A stretch of DNA of 64,000 nucleotides, taken from positions 7,652,762-7,716,761 of the forward strand of contig NC_047064.1 of NCBI RefSeq assembly GCF_902459465.1, in the 5' to 3' direction. Position numbers and translations under genes: made by a program. Every line of letters begins with the position of its first letter. The stretch's first letter is position 1. Under the pieces are notes generated by a model, which worked only from the letters and a program-made list of their open reading frames with translations, had not been told where the DNA came from and ran no database searches. This DNA is from Asterias rubens (lineage: Eukaryota > Echinodermata > Asteroidea > Forcipulatida > Asteriidae). Below, piece after piece: positions 9,718 through 21,731 of this stretch.

Positions 9718-12700
9718 CTGAAAAACGGGAAAAGGTAGTGCAGAGAATCTTAGTGTGGGTTCGATTCCATGTCGTGACACTTGTGTCCTAAATGCGCACA
9801 CCTTTGGTAATGGTCAAAGACCAGTCTTCTCACGTGGTGTATCTCAACAACATAATGAATAAAATAACAAACATGTTAACATTTGAGCTCAATTGGTCGT
9901 CGAAGTTGCGAGGGAATCGTGGGGAAAACACCCTTTTCGCACAGGTTGTGTGTGCTTTCAGATGCCTGAATTCGAGACCTCAGCTGAGGTCTCGAATTTA
10001 ATTCAAATGTTTTAGTGAGATATTACTACCTTTTTAAAAACTACGTCACTTCAGGGGGAGCCGTTTCTCACAGTGTTTTATCAACAGCTCTCAATTGCTC
10101 GTTACTTTGTGCAACAATTATTTTGTGTAATTACCAAAAGTGTTCAGTGCCTTTAAGCCAAAACATTAACGATCAGTGTTGCTTTCTGCTGTACCAGACC
10201 GGCTTCTTACTAATGGATGACACCTAAGCCTACATCCCTATGGACTGTGAAGAAGGTAATGCTGTTTCAGCCTATGGGTTGGTGGCAACGGCCTCTGGGA
10301 AAATATTTGATGTGTAGCCTACACCTTGAAGTGGCCTGTGTGTCTAACGACTTTTTTCCCCTACAAAGAGAGGATCTGAAAGGACATCCTCGCGGTCTCT
10401 CCCAAAAATCCATTTACTGACACACATTATCAACCGGTTCTTCTGGACCTCTTTATGTTCGTCATACCTAGACGTATAGACCCTACCCATAAAACTTGTT
10501 AACATTATTTTACTATGTTGTGTGAATCTCAAGACAACAGTGTATGTTGGGGTGTCACTGAATTTGACAGCACCAAAATTGTCCAATCTTCTAAACAGTG
10601 GGAATTGGGGTCACACAGTGCCAAGGACTTGCGTCTGCAGTTTATCCAACCTCTACCCATCAGTATTGGATGCTTATATATGGAAATTACCTGTTCGGAC
10701 ATGATCTGTGACATCACCTTGGCGCTGCAGGGGTCGTCCTTTAACCTCAACTCCCATGTAACCCGGGTCGTCCCAGTTAACACTAAAATGAAAAAAACTA
10801 AAGTTATATTATAAGAAAAAAGTATGAGGCCAAAATACAAATCATTTTGGTAATACTGAAAATTTTGTCTCGAACTTTCTTGCTTTTTGAAATCGGCATC
10901 TACGGCAACTACGGCAACTTGGTCATAACAACCATTTCTTGCGACTCTCATGCACCCAGCATAGACGTACTGGTAAGTTCACATGGCTGATACCGGGAAC
11001 GATTTCGTCAAGCATTTTTTGCATAGCGACACTTTTTGTGCACACTCATACAGCCTAGCTTATTGTACATTTAATGTTACATTTTGCTTCGCTCGTAAGA
11101 AGGACAAATCGTTCTTTTCACCCACACCCCTTTTCTTCCAGAGAACTTTGTGTTTTCAATGTAAAGACATGATAAACTTACCCGTGAACGTGTGATCTCT
11201 CTCGCCGCTGACCTTGGCACAAGACGACGAGAATGGCAATTGTGAGCAATACAAGGATGACAATGCCAATCCCGATGCCGATCAACCGTGGTTGCCCATT
11301 ATGTGACCCATTTGTATCTATATACATTGTTAAAGAAAATGATTAACCCATAGTTCGTTATACTGGCAATTAGCAAATGGCTATTAAAGGGAAGTTACAC
11401 GTTTGGTAATTACTCAAAACAAATATTAACTTAAAAACTGAATTGGTAAAAACGAGCCATTGGAGAGCTGTTTATGGTATAAAACATTGTGGGAAACGGC
11501 TCCCTCTGAAGCATCATAGATTTTGAGAAAGAGATAATTTCTCACTAAAATAATAAAAGACTTCTAGTATAGCCAGAAGTCTTTTATTCCTATCTGAAAG
11601 CACATAAATACGTCAAACAAGGGTGTGTTTTCTCTCATCATTTTTCTCGCAACTTCGATGACAAAATTGTCACAGGCTTGTTATTTTATGCTTATGTTTT
11701 TATACGCCAAGTGAGAAGACTGGCACCTTCCCTTTAAGCTTTTGTGAGATCATTTAAGTTTTTGGAGTGACCAGGGCAAGGTTGTTTGTCCGCTGGTTTT
11801 GATCCACTGTCTCATTTGAAGTCCCTGTTGACTCGGACACAAATCTAATCCGTGGACATTCGTAACTGATGCTAAAGGTTGGTTTACTGTCTTTGAAACA
11901 CGATAAGGTATAGGTTGAACACAGATTTAAATACGTTTAAAGACACTAGACACTATTGGTAATTGTCAAAGACCAGTCTTCTCACTTGGTGTATCTCAAC
12001 ATATGCATAAAATAACAAACCTGTGGAAATTTGAGCTCAATCGGTCATCAAAGATGGGAGATAATAATGAAAGAAAAACACCCTTGTAACACGGAGTTGT
12101 GCGCTGACAGATGCTTGATTTCGAGACCTCAAATTCTAAATCCGAGGTCTTGAAATCAAATTCGATGAAAATTACTTCTTTCTCGAAAACTACGTCACTT
12201 CAGAGGGAGCCGTTTCTCACAATGTTTTATACTATCAACCTCCCCATTACTCGTTACCAAGTAAGGTTTTGTGCTAATAATTATTTTGAGTAATTACCAA
12301 TAGTGTCCACTGCCTTTAACGAAAGGTCGGTTTACTCTGAGTCAAAGTTATTAGTTATGTCATGGATAAAGCTTTAGAAACCTTCGCTAAAGATTTATTT
12401 AGTCGCTTTGAATCAAGATAAGGTATGGTTAGAATAAGTTTTACAAACTTAAGCTAAAGGAGGGTTTTTTTTATTCTTTGAATATAGATGACGTATTGCA
12501 TGGGTAACAAAATTAAAAGAGGCATAAGCTTAAAATTAAGATTTTCGCAACATACAGATTAACTTTCCTAATACAGTTCAGTATCATTACAGTTTGAGGA
12601 AATAAAGTGCTATGTAAAGTCAGCATATATTTACCTGTAGTTGTGGTAGCTTTGGAGGTCGTTAACGCACCAGTTGATGGGTTTCCGTTTTCGGGGGAGG

Positions 12701-15700
12701 TAACAATTCCGCTTCTGCAAAAAAAACAAAAAACCGCTCGTGTCAACAATGATTTGTTATTTGGTTCTATTTTTTTTTTTATATTAATATTTCGAATCTA
12801 CATGTAAGCAGTAGAATCGGAATCAGAATGTGAATTACTATCTTAATAACATAATCATGTTGAGTTTAGCTAGTTTTGCGTTCTTAACAAGCAGCTTAAG
12901 AATATTGAACCAGATCTTGAGTCTGTGGTGCTCTTAATTGCTCTGCCACGACATGCCATTACGCTACACTTACCCATCGTCATCGGTATCGTCATTACAC
13001 TGAGGTACTCGTATTTGACATGCGGACTTCTCACTGCACATTTGGGTACAATCTGGTTGGACACATGGTGATAAAAAAAGGGTCAATAAATGATTAATTG
13101 GAGGCATTGCATGGTGAGGTATCATCATACATTTGGTTTGCGGTAACACCATTGTGTATCTACTTGCCAGGTTAAGTTTGTTGTTTGGAAACTGTCTTGC
13201 TATAATACTAACTGCGGAGACATTTCTCTAAAATAACTCTACCTGGCAAGTAGATATACACATGGTGTTACCACAAACCAATTATATAAATAAAGGGTAG
13301 CTTGTTCACATATAAACCAGTTTAGAAAGTTAACTGCAAAAAACGAAACGAATTTTTAATGACGCCAATCCCGTATTAAGGCAATTATGATTTACTTCCT
13401 CAAAAAAACCTGGGTGTGTTTGAAAATGAAGATGTATTCCCAGTCAAGAGCCATGCTTAGTCGTAAGTTTTTTTTTAATTTCTCAACCAAAACATTTAAG
13501 GCCGCGCCTATTGGACCAATTACCCTGACGTAAATTTTGGTTGCGCCATTTTGGGTGCCAATGTCCTCATGTGATATTACAGAGCGTACGGCCCATGTCA
13601 CACAAGACAATTTACAACCAACCAGTCCTAGGCAATCTCCAAGCAGAAAAGGCAGTCAAATTTGTCTGCTCATGTATTTTTCTTGAGGTTCGTATTGTTT
13701 GAAAATGACTCGTGTGCTGCCAAACATGGCCCGGTAGCATACACTGCATGTTATTTGCCTCAAAGCTAATGCCTCGTGTGACAAGAAAATTTACGTCGAT
13801 CGACAGACTATCTCACTTCCTTACCTGAATCCTCACTGGACGGCGTCATTTCTTGCGGTGTCTGTTTGAATTCTCTTTGGAAAAAAAAAAAAAAAAAAAA
13901 TTAAAAAAAAAAATAATAGACACAGGATAATATTGGCAATTGCTCAAAATGATTTTAGCATGAAAACATCTTGTTACCGATCAATCGAGGGATGTTGATA
14001 GTATAAAACAATGTGAGAAACGACTCCTTCTAAAAGTACTGTCGTTTTCGAGAAAGAAGTTGTTTCTCACTGAAATATTTGAATTTGATTTCGAGACCTC
14101 AGAATTTGATTTTGAGGTCTCGAATTTAAACATCTGAAAGCACACATAAGGGTGTTTTTTTTTCTTACATTATTACCTCGCAACTTCGACGACCAATTGA
14201 GTTCAAATTTTCACAGGTTTGTTATTTTGGCCATACTATGTTGAGATACCTTAAGTGAGAAGACTGGTCTATGACAATTACCGAAGGTGTCTAGTGTCTT
14301 TAAGTCGTATATAAATTTACTGAAATTATTATATAGTTTTCACAAACAAATATTTCAGTATTGTTTATGTTTGTTGTGTTGTCATTTAGCCTTAAAAAAG
14401 GACTCTGTCATGGTGTCGAACGGTCAACCCGCTAACTATTGTTTTATTTATTTATTTTTTTTCTCGGGGGGGGACACAAATAATACAGTTACAAAGCTGA
14501 TGGAAACTCGTTATCCGCCGCACGTACGTTTAAATGTAATGTGATCATTAAAAGGACACATTAAATGGTGCAGGCAGGGTTATTGTAGGCATAACCTTAA
14601 CGGATTCGGGTACTTTTTCAAAATGTCCTCAGATTTACATTAAACTAACAGGGTTTGAAGATAATGATAGTGGAAAGCTTCCCTTCAAATATTACTAACT
14701 AAGGTTGTGTAGTTTTTGAGAAATAAGTAAAACAAGTCACAAAATAAGTTTGGTCTCATGAGACCAAAATTATTTTAGCATGTAAAATCCCCTTAACCAG
14801 TTATGATATTATACCAAAACCATAGCATAACTGGTTAATACGTTTTTACATTCTAAAACTGAGACGAAAATTATTACTTCAACTCATTTCTCAAAAACCA
14901 CAGCACCTCAGTGAGTAAAATTTCAAGGGAAGCTTTCTACTATCATAATCTTCAAACTGTGTAAGTTTAATGTAAATCTGTGGACATTGTGTTTTTTGTT
15001 AGGAAAAAGTACATTATACCCTTTAAGTGAGATTTGAGATCTGGTCTTGGTCTTCCAAAACCAAAAGAATACCTGCCCTTTCATATTTCTGAAAAAGAAA
15101 TCACTGGAACCCCCAATTTGCAGTGCTAGTGGCTTTCGGGGTCACCTTCAAAGAATGACAATAATTTGCGAGCTCAGTGATACATTTACGAAGAAATTCT
15201 AAATACTTTCCTCACGGGCCCATGCTGTTAATGGTTATACACCCTGCCCCGTACTCGGGGTCTGGGTGAAACAATTCCCAATCCACATGCAAGTTTGGTC
15301 ACAATGGTCCAGTGGTTAGACTGCATGGTTCGCATTTGCAGATTCGAATCCCCAAAGCTAACGGCTGATTTCGCATTGAGTAGATTAAGTGTTGTAGTCT
15401 AGTCTAGTAATTGACTCACAATTTCCTGAATTGTGCAAACGCATTAAACCAATGTTTGTATGAGAGAGATTGGTTGTTTCCAGCTTGGTGTTTGTCTGCA
15501 AAATAATCTGGACAAACAAATTAACAAACAAACAAACTTAAGGCACGACTCCGGGATTCGAACCGGGGGTCCAAGTACAGGCAAAAGGCAGTCAAGAAAC
15601 CACTGAGCCAAATAGGATTTTAAATGAATTCAACATAAATTCACCTGTTTTGACTTTTGTGAAGTTCAAGAACGATTGTCGTACAAGTCCTGTTTTCATA

Positions 15701-18056
15701 TTGAGGATGAACATTTTTTTTAATCGAATTGAATTGAATTGAATTTATCAAAACGACATTGTACGCAGATAACTCAGGTACAAATGGTCTCGGTGAAAAG
15801 TTCCCCATTAAATATTTGTGCTAAAAATTATGAAGTTTTTGAGAAGTGAGCTTCCAAACTAGTTTCGATCTCAAGGATCAAAAATCGACTAAAGTTCGAA
15901 AAAAAAGTGAAAACAAAACAGACATCTCGTGACACCGATTGAGCTAGCCTTCAATATTATTATAATGAACAGTTTTTATAAACCGTAAAGTTACAATGAA
16001 GTCTCAAAGCGCTTTTGGTAAATGAAAGAGTGAAAACCAGGCCTGTTGAACACAAACATCACAGATAATACAAAAAGAACTACAAAAATGCATTAAAAAA
16101 AAAAAAAAAAAAAACATTCAAAAAATATGTATCTTCAACTTAGACAAAGTAGGGATAGTGCTCTTTAGCAGTATGCCACACGTAATTCACAGTACACAGT
16201 CACACAACATTAAATAATGTCAATATTTATGGTACATTTTTTTATTGATTTCAAGGCACTTTTGGAAAGCAATAGTTCAAGATTCTTACCGTCGGAGCAG
16301 ATCACTTTTTGAGACGGACTCCAAGAACACGTGACTTCAAAATCCGGTTTACTAAGTGTGATGGGTTACAAGAAAAAAAGACAAACAGGTAACCTAATTA
16401 TCAATAATTATTATTACAAAAAAACTGAAGATTGTGAAAAGGTACAAATGGTGATTTTTGGCACAATGAGTAGGTATATATATAAGCGTAACAAAATCTG
16501 GTTCACTGACTGTAAAGAGGTTACGACACAACGAAAAAAGGTAGCCTTATCATCAATAGGCAACAGCTGGAGATTGCAACAAGATATGAAAGGTGATGTT
16601 GGACTTAATCGGTAGGCCTCTACAGGCGTAAAAAAATACAATTCACTGAATGGGATGGGTTGCCACAGAAAGAAAAATAAGTATCATAATATTCAGGAAA
16701 AGCTGAAGATTGCAAAAAGATACAAAAGGGTGATGTTGGACTGAACGAGTAAGGCCTGCTGCAAGAATAAAATAATCCGGTTCACTGAATGTGATGGGCT
16801 TACGAGAGATGGGAAAAAAATGAAGCCTGATTATCGATATGAACAAAAGCTGAAGATTGCAAAATGGTAGGCCTACAAATGATGATGGTGGACTAAATGA
16901 GTTTAGGCCGACTGCCTATAGGGCCTGCAGAAGTAAAATAATCTGGTTCACTGCTCGAATGGGGTACGACAGAAGAAAAAAAAAGGTAACCTAATCATCA
17001 ATAATAACAATAGCTGAATATTGCAGAAGGGTACAAAAGGGTGATGTTGGACTGAATCGGTATATATATGCCTACAACAAACGTAAAATAATCTGGTCAC
17101 TGAATGTGATCGAGAGAAAACAGTATTCTAATTACCGATTATAAAAATTAGCTGAAGATTACAAAATGTTCCAATTAGCTGACGATGGACTGGATACGTA
17201 GGCCCACTACTAGGGCAAAATAACCTGCCTCACTTAACGCGATGGGCTCGAGAAATAAATACAAAGGTAGCCTATATTGTCGATAATAACAATAGCTGAA
17301 GAACATCCGGTTTATGGGGTACTGCTACTGCTGTTTAAAACTCCCCCTTTCCCAAGTTTTCCCTTGTGGGGTCCAGGTTGAACAATGATGTCCCTTAGGC
17401 ACATAGGCACACAGGTACGTATGCACGTAGACACATGTATACATAATAAGCACACTATAGTAAATAGGCACGTTATTACATAATTTTATAAGCACTTGCA
17501 TGGGCACACATTCCCTTTTTGCATCATTGTGGGGTCATCTTTTGTTCTTTCCATTGCCCCTGAAGGTATTCCCTTAGACTTTGTACACACAATTCCTTGT
17601 GGGGCACCTAGGTCTTTAGATTTTCCCAGTTACCGTTTATTCTGTTTTGTTCTCGGTCTCCATAGTGACAATGAAGCACACATGCAGGTGGGAAAAACAC
17701 TATAACTGAGTAACTGAACAGAGTAACATAGTAACAGGGGCCCTTACGCACTAAAGCGATAAGCAAATAAGCACTGCGTAAGAATATTACACGTTAGGCC
17801 TATCAAACACACAAAAAACAATGGTTCAACTAAAAGATAAGCAACCCTTATTTTAAACGTTTTGCTACATTATACCTTGTGTTTGTTGTGTTGCCTTTGT
17901 TGGCGCGTCGATACTTTCCCCCTTCTTGACAAGTTGTTCCTACCACACACATACAAACTAACAGCATCAATCGACATTCCATGCTGAAGGAGTTCATTCT
18001 CTGTCTAATTGCGCATGGGAATTCTTCTACTAAGGCTACTTTGCAAGTATGAGCTT
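8495..18056 (-). CDS. Gene B: single-pass receptor-like protein with GYVDV repeat tail
   Basis: Eight exons (17876-18056, 16290-16351, 13825-13872, 12974-13052, 12635-12714, 11182-11317, 10691-10782, 8495-9717) give one 613-residue frame from ATG at 17997; all junctions GT-AG. Seen: signal peptide (1 to about 23), small ectodomain with Cys49, 59, 79, 83, 89 and 96, Asp-rich segment, Ser/Thr stalk, membrane segment about 142-164 (IGIGIGIVILVLLTIAILVV) followed by QGQRRER, and a 449-residue tail. The tail has GYMGV (Tyr184), TYEDE (215), GYVDY (252), an SH3-type RPLPVP (276-281), TYEDI (288), five GYVD[VF] repeat tyrosines (331, 350, 393, 434, 477) and IYFNI (521, YxN as for GRB2 SH2). N36 and N39 are glycosylation sequons. 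I recognise no named family. Inferred role: phosphotyrosine scaffold receptor. Plan and intron phases resemble gene A. Confidence 0.8.
9253..9366. repeat. Perfect 57 bp tandem duplication inside gene B
   Basis: Two identical 57 bp copies code the same 19 residues VDRSRSTGYVDVDCPDPVF; identity at silent sites indicates a recent event. Confidence 0.9.
9720..9799 (+). repeat. SINE fragment
   Basis: Contains gtgtgggttcgattcc (B-box-like) then gtgacacttgtgtcct, shared with copies near 31690 and 42560. Confidence 0.45.
9800..10156 (-). repeat. TTAA MITE family 1, copy 2
   Basis: Family body in reverse orientation (accagtcttctcacgtgg to gtgtaattaccaaaagtg), ending gcctttaa. In the intron between gene B exons 7 and 8. 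Confidence 0.85.
10691..10782 (-). CDS. Gene B exon 7 (juxtamembrane)
   Basis: 92 bp, acceptor cattttag, donor gtaatt. Encodes VNWDDPGYMGVEVKGRPLQR onward, with one tyrosine in an acidic/hydrophobic context. Confidence 0.8.
11182..11317 (-). CDS. Gene B exon 6 (membrane segment)
   Basis: 136 bp encoding DTNGSHNGQPRL, a 22-residue hydrophobic helix, then QGQRRERSHVH. Donor gtaagt. Same phases (2 in, 2 out in leftover bases) as gene A exon 5. Confidence 0.85.
11384..11737 (+). repeat. TTAA MITE family 1, copy 3 (subfamily with GGGAAGTTACAC start)
   Basis: TTAA at both ends (11384, 11734). The middle has a small palindrome (gacttctagtatagccagaagtc) also seen in the copy at 48956. Confidence 0.85.
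11937..12319 (-). repeat. TTAA MITE family 1, copy 4
   Basis: 383 bp, TTAA both ends; ends tagtgtccactgcctttaa, the inverse of the start of plus-oriented copies. Confidence 0.9.
12635..12714 (-). CDS. Gene B exon 5 (stalk)
   Basis: 80 bp, acceptor tttgcag, donor gtaaat. Ser/Thr-rich: SGIVTSPENGNPSTGALTTS followed by KATTTT. Confidence 0.8.
12974..13052 (-). CDS. Gene B exon 4 (Cys cluster)
   Basis: 79 bp encoding DCTQMCSEKSACQIRVPQC then NDDTDDDG. C-x3-C-x5-C-x6-C spacing; no known module recognised. The Asp run might bind metal, which is speculative. Confidence 0.75.
13133..13281. repeat. Fold-back element, TTGGTTTGCGGTAACACC arms
   Basis: About 40 bp arms (ttggtttgcggtaacacc, tgtatctacttgccaggt) repeated inverted after a roughly 65 bp spacer. 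Related arm sequence lies near 2085 and 20735. Confidence 0.8.
13825..13872 (-). CDS. Gene B exon 3 (48 bp)
   Basis: Acceptor aaagag after a long pyrimidine tract, donor gtaagg. Encodes EFKQTPQEMTPSSEDS. The nearby acceptors ccaaag and aaacag do not keep frame with exon 2; this one does. Confidence 0.6.
13917..14303 (+). repeat. TTAA MITE family 1, copy 5
   Basis: Full-length body ending ctagtgtctttaa; left end next to an A-rich tract without a clear TTAA. In gene B intron 2. Confidence 0.8.
14597..15026. repeat. TTAA fold-back element (family 2), longest copy
   Basis: TTAA at both ends, arms of about 130 bp, and an inner palindrome around ataactggttaat / accagttatgat. Confidence 0.8.
15294..15625. 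repeat. Two tRNA-derived SINE pieces in opposite orientation
   Basis: Plus strand near 15300: tggtccagtggttagac (A-box-like) and gattcgaatcc (B box). Minus strand from about 15620: tggctcagtggtt and ggttcgaatcc, with a (tttg)n tail. They look like SINE heads, not functional tRNA genes. Confidence 0.55.
16290..16351 (-). CDS. Gene B exon 2
   Basis: 62 bp encoding KPDFEVTCSWSPSQKVICSD, two Cys ten residues apart. Acceptor cacacttag, donor gtaaga. Its first bases and acceptor are part of the tandem repeat that fills the intron upstream. Confidence 0.7.
16343..17311. repeat. Tandem array of ~135-160 bp units in gene B intron 1
   Basis: Seven diverged units, each with ggttcactgaatgtgatggg and a later agctgaagattgcaaaa; unit starts near 16345, 16499, 16641, 16779, 16935, 17094 and 17228. 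The first unit overlaps the start of exon 2. Confidence 0.85.
17876..18056 (-). CDS. Gene B exon 1 (5' UTR end and signal peptide)
   Basis: Coding from ATG at 17997; 59 nt of UTR follow a good acceptor (tttttcttccattgttcag), implying an upstream non-coding exon. Hydrophobic RLMLLVCMCVVG then C23; a second in-frame Met at residue 6. Donor gtataa, phase 2. Confidence 0.7.
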
Positions 18057-18144
18057 CTGAACAATGGAAGAAAAACCTTAACCACACTCCGAGTTAATAT
18101 TTCCTTGTTCCTCAAAACAGAAGTTCCGTTTCATTTTCGGCTCT

Positions 18145-18575
18145 GTGTTTATGTTAAGTATCACTTTGTGTATTAGTTCACGGAATAACAACTTTCACAT
18201 TCTCCGGGAACTCATCAAAAAATATCATCCAGTTCGTAATCTCTGCTCTAAATCCAGGTCTCTCTTAGTTTGTCCCTCGAATTTTACTAAATTTTATGGG
18301 GCCAGAGCTTTTGCAGCAGCAGCAGCTGAATATGGAATAGTTTTCCGGGCACCATAAAACAAGCTCAAACAGTGAATTTATTTAAGACAAAGTTAAAAAC
18401 ACATTGCAATAAGCAATAAGCAAATAGCCTTCAGTACTTCTTTCTGTATCAACTAGATTTTGCTTTTGTATTTACTTCACATCTCTATTAACTTTTACTT
18501 CTCTTTTGGCTTCATCTCAAAGCGCATAGAGATACTCTGTGATTGTGATATGCGCTATAGAAAAATGGTTCATTA
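18145..18575 (+). mobile_element. LINE (CR1/L2/Jockey-like) 3' end remnant
   Basis: A frame at 18145-18357 ends with SRSLLVCPSNFTKFYGARAF then AAAAAEYGIVFRAP, resembling the conserved C-terminal tail of LINE reverse transcriptases (R-S-L-L-V-x-P ... G-x-R-A-F-x-x-A-A). It is followed by a tail with aaagcgcatagagatac and tatgcgctatag, as in CR1/L2 3' ends. The Trp usual after the Ala run is lost and a stop interrupts the frame: a dead fragment. Confidence 0.6.
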
Positions 18576-19973
18576 TTATGTCGAATAGAATGGGTTTTTG
18601 TAGGCTGGTAGGCATCCATTAAAAAGGCCCGCCTTGTCGACAAAATAGATAGGTTTGATCGACGAACTATAAATCTTACTGACGGTCCTGCAGACTTGTG
18701 GGGCATTACATTGAATAAATACATACCATGACACAGCGTTCATGAGATGTCACTGTTTTACAATTTAAAGAACTGAAAGAACGGTTCGACCACACGGCAT
18801 TGTTTTGATGACAATAATGACCCGCGACGGGAAAAGTCGACTAACACACCGGCATTTGGGATTCACCGAACCACAATCGACACACTTGCAAATGAGTTGA
18901 AAGGGTTTTAATTTTAAAGGAACATTACAGAATTGGTCTTTGCTAGCAAAACAGACGAGATTAGCACCACGTTATAACAAATAAGCACGAATATTTGATT
19001 TATTTTCAAAAGAAAATGTTCAGATGGTCAAGGAAATTATATGGTTTCGATTTCAAAACAGAAAATGAAACAGATCAAGGAAAACAAACTGGATATTTTG
19101 CGCGATGTGTTCCGTTTCTATTTCTGCGAAACTTTAGTAGGCTAGTGCAGCATTGATCTAATGTGCGTTGCACTGCCAGTTAGCAACTGGCTTATTAAGC
19201 TTTTCTCTGCAATTACTCTGCGTAACCTAAATTTTCAGGTTTGAGAGACCAGGGCAAGGTTGTTTACCCGCTGGGTATTTTCCAACATAGACTGGTCCGC
19301 TGTCTCAAAAGGGGGCATTCTGTAAAGATTCAGTGGCTTGAGGTAAAAGCACATGGAGTCCCATGTCAATTACAGCAAAATGAAACATCTAATGCATGAT
19401 GTGAAACACACACGAACAAGAACAAATAACTCAGACGTACAGTTTAATTAACATTAATTTTTACAATAATATGTAGATGTTTTATTAGAATCCCCAGTTT
19501 CTCATAATGTTAACAACACAAACGCCAACGTAGAATCAACCTTCACTTTAAGCAAGCCAGACATAAATGACTAATAACATAAGGGGAATTTATCGAGTCA
19601 ATATGTTGCGAGTTCGGTTTTGTCCAACGTAAGATATCAAATTTCTTTAAAAAAAAACAGTTGCAGCAGAGCTGGCAAAATTTTACATCTTGCAATCAGA
19701 GTTACATTCAACAGGAACAAAGTTTTTATGATCAGGGAAGAACTTATCGAATTTGTTCATCAGATCATCGACAGCTTGGTTTATTTATTTTTTTTCATGA
19801 AACCTTATGCAGAAACAGGGAAAGTTGGCAGCACTGCAGTTGCCGAAGCTGCCAGCTCGGACACAGCCCTATAATCCAACGATTTTTTTTTTTTTTTTTT
19901 TTTTACGAATTGCCCTCTGAAAACTGTTCCAGTTATCAACATCGCCAGCATTTGGTTTTAGCCTTTTCTGAGG

Positions 19974-20081
19974 TATGGTGGACACAATAGTACGGTAGTG
20001 TTTGGTTTGGGTGTCTAGAGACAGTGTCTAGAGACAGATAAGACCCAAACCCAACAGTGGCAGAGTATTGTGTCCATCATA
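19974..20081. repeat. Small fold-back (tggtggacacaata arms)
   Basis: Arms tatggtggacacaatagtac and gtattgtgtccatcata with an inner pair tttgggtgtct / agacccaaa; 108 bp in all. Confidence 0.7.
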
Positions 20082-20199
20082 TAATCTCAAAATGAATTTT
20101 TACAGTTGGAAAACATTGTACATTGCATTAACCAAAGCAAACCAGTTTATCACCAATAGAATAGGCAAAATGTTCGACTCTTGGATTCACATTTAATAG

Positions 20200-20343
20200 T
20201 AGGGGACTTTTGGGACGCTAGGTGGCAGCAGACTTACCAGGTAAAATCCATTGTTCTCGGTAATGTGCACGTGCTCAGAACTACGTAAACAATGGCTACT
20301 TACCTGGTATGTCTGCTGCCACCTAGCGTCCCAAAGTCTCCCA
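20200..20343. repeat. Fold-back element (family 3), GGGACGCTAGGTGGCAGCAG arms
   Basis: Arms gggacgctaggtggcagcag and ctgctgccacctagcgtccc are perfect inverses; further pairing aatccattgtt / aacaatggct. Related copy at 26265 and one arm at 40771. Confidence 0.88.
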
Positions 20344-21064
20344 TTGGAGGAAGCCTCCAATGATTGCGTCTACAGCAGCGCAAAGCTGCCAACTATTTCA
20401 GCTTGCAACCAATAACATTCTACATTGGAAAGGGTTTCCATATGAGGGGAGATTTTAATATTTATTCACTTCTATCAGGACATGTACAGATTGGTTCATT
20501 TTCAAGGAATTTTCAGCAGAATCAGTTCTGACGAAGTTTCCCTACAGTGGTAGTGTAAAACCTGCTCAAGTGGATCCCTTACGCATCGGATTCGGGATAT
20601 TTGCGACATGCAGAAAAAAAGGTTTCCTGTTCAATTCTGATACTGAATTCTGAATACTGAATTCTGATGAGTTCAAACCAATCGTTCCTTTCAGAACCAC
20701 CCCAACTCATTAGAGATAGCCAATACATGGTGTTACCGCAAACCTTTCCATATTGTATTGCCACCATGCAAAGTTTCAAATCCTATACCTAATTCCGATA
20801 CTCTTAAAAGGGAAGGTAAATGGCATCGGTATTAACATGATTTCAGATGAGAATACGGTTTTCGTCGTAAGCTTTGGATTTAATGTGGTTCATATCTTCC
20901 TCCCGTAATTCCCATTTCATGTTTGCCTCCTTTAAAAAAAAAACTGGTGAACTGTCTATTTGCCCCTTTCCTGTTCACAGGAGGCTACTATTTGTCAAAA
21001 TGTCGGTTGTTTAACTTGGTGGTCAGCCGTAGCCGTAACCGAAGTCGCTGACCCAGTACCGGCT

Positions 21065-21265
21065 CGTGACCATGAGAGCCAAATTTCATAAAGCATGTTA
21101 AGCACAAAAGCTTGCTTAGCACAGAAAACTCTCACTCCGCAATCATAAGTTACCATTCGAACATTGACCATTTCAGTAACTCGGCCCAATCTCATAAAGC
21201 CTAAAAGCACAAAAACTTGCTAGGCACCGACAAATATTGCTTAGCAGAAAGTGGTTACCAGCCAA
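21065..21265. repeat. Diverged 'gcttagcac' repeat
   Basis: Motifs aaatttcataaagc, aagcacaaaagcttgcttagca and ctcataaagcctaaaagc link this to the elements at 48536 and 56174. Confidence 0.4.
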
Positions 21266-21343
21266 AAGTCCATATTGTTGTGTGTGGTGCCCCACCCATT
21301 TTTTGCCAAGCATTAGACAATTGGCAAGCAGTATTTTCTGCTA

Positions 21344-21731
21344 TTAAAGGCAGTTGACACAATTGGTAATTACTCAAAATAATTATCGGCATAAAACCCC
21401 TCTTGGTAACGAGTAATGAGGAGAGGTTGATAGTATAAAACATTGTGAGAAACGGCTCCCTCTTGAAGTGGCGTAGTTTTCGAGAAAGAAGTAATTTTCC
21501 ACAAATTTGATTTCGATACCTCAAGTTTAGAATTTGAGGTCTCGAAATCAAGCAGCTGAAAGCACACAACTTCGTGTGACAAGGGTTTTTTTTTTTTTCA
21601 TAGTTATGTCGCAACTCCGACGACCAATCGAGCTCAAATTTTCACAGGTTTGTTTTTTAGTGCACATGTTGAGATACACCAGGTGAGAAGACTTGATTTT
21701 GAAAATTACCAAAAGTGTCCATTGTCTTTAA
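21344..21731 (+). repeat. TTAA MITE family 1, copy 6
   Basis: 388 bp with TTAA at both ends; TTAAAGGCAGTTGACAC start, GTGTCCATTGTCTTTAA end. Confidence 0.92.

Noticed and set aside
15294-15625. tRNA genes
   Set aside because: A- and B-box-like sequences are present but the flanking acceptor stem pairing is not clear and SINE tails follow; treated as SINE heads.
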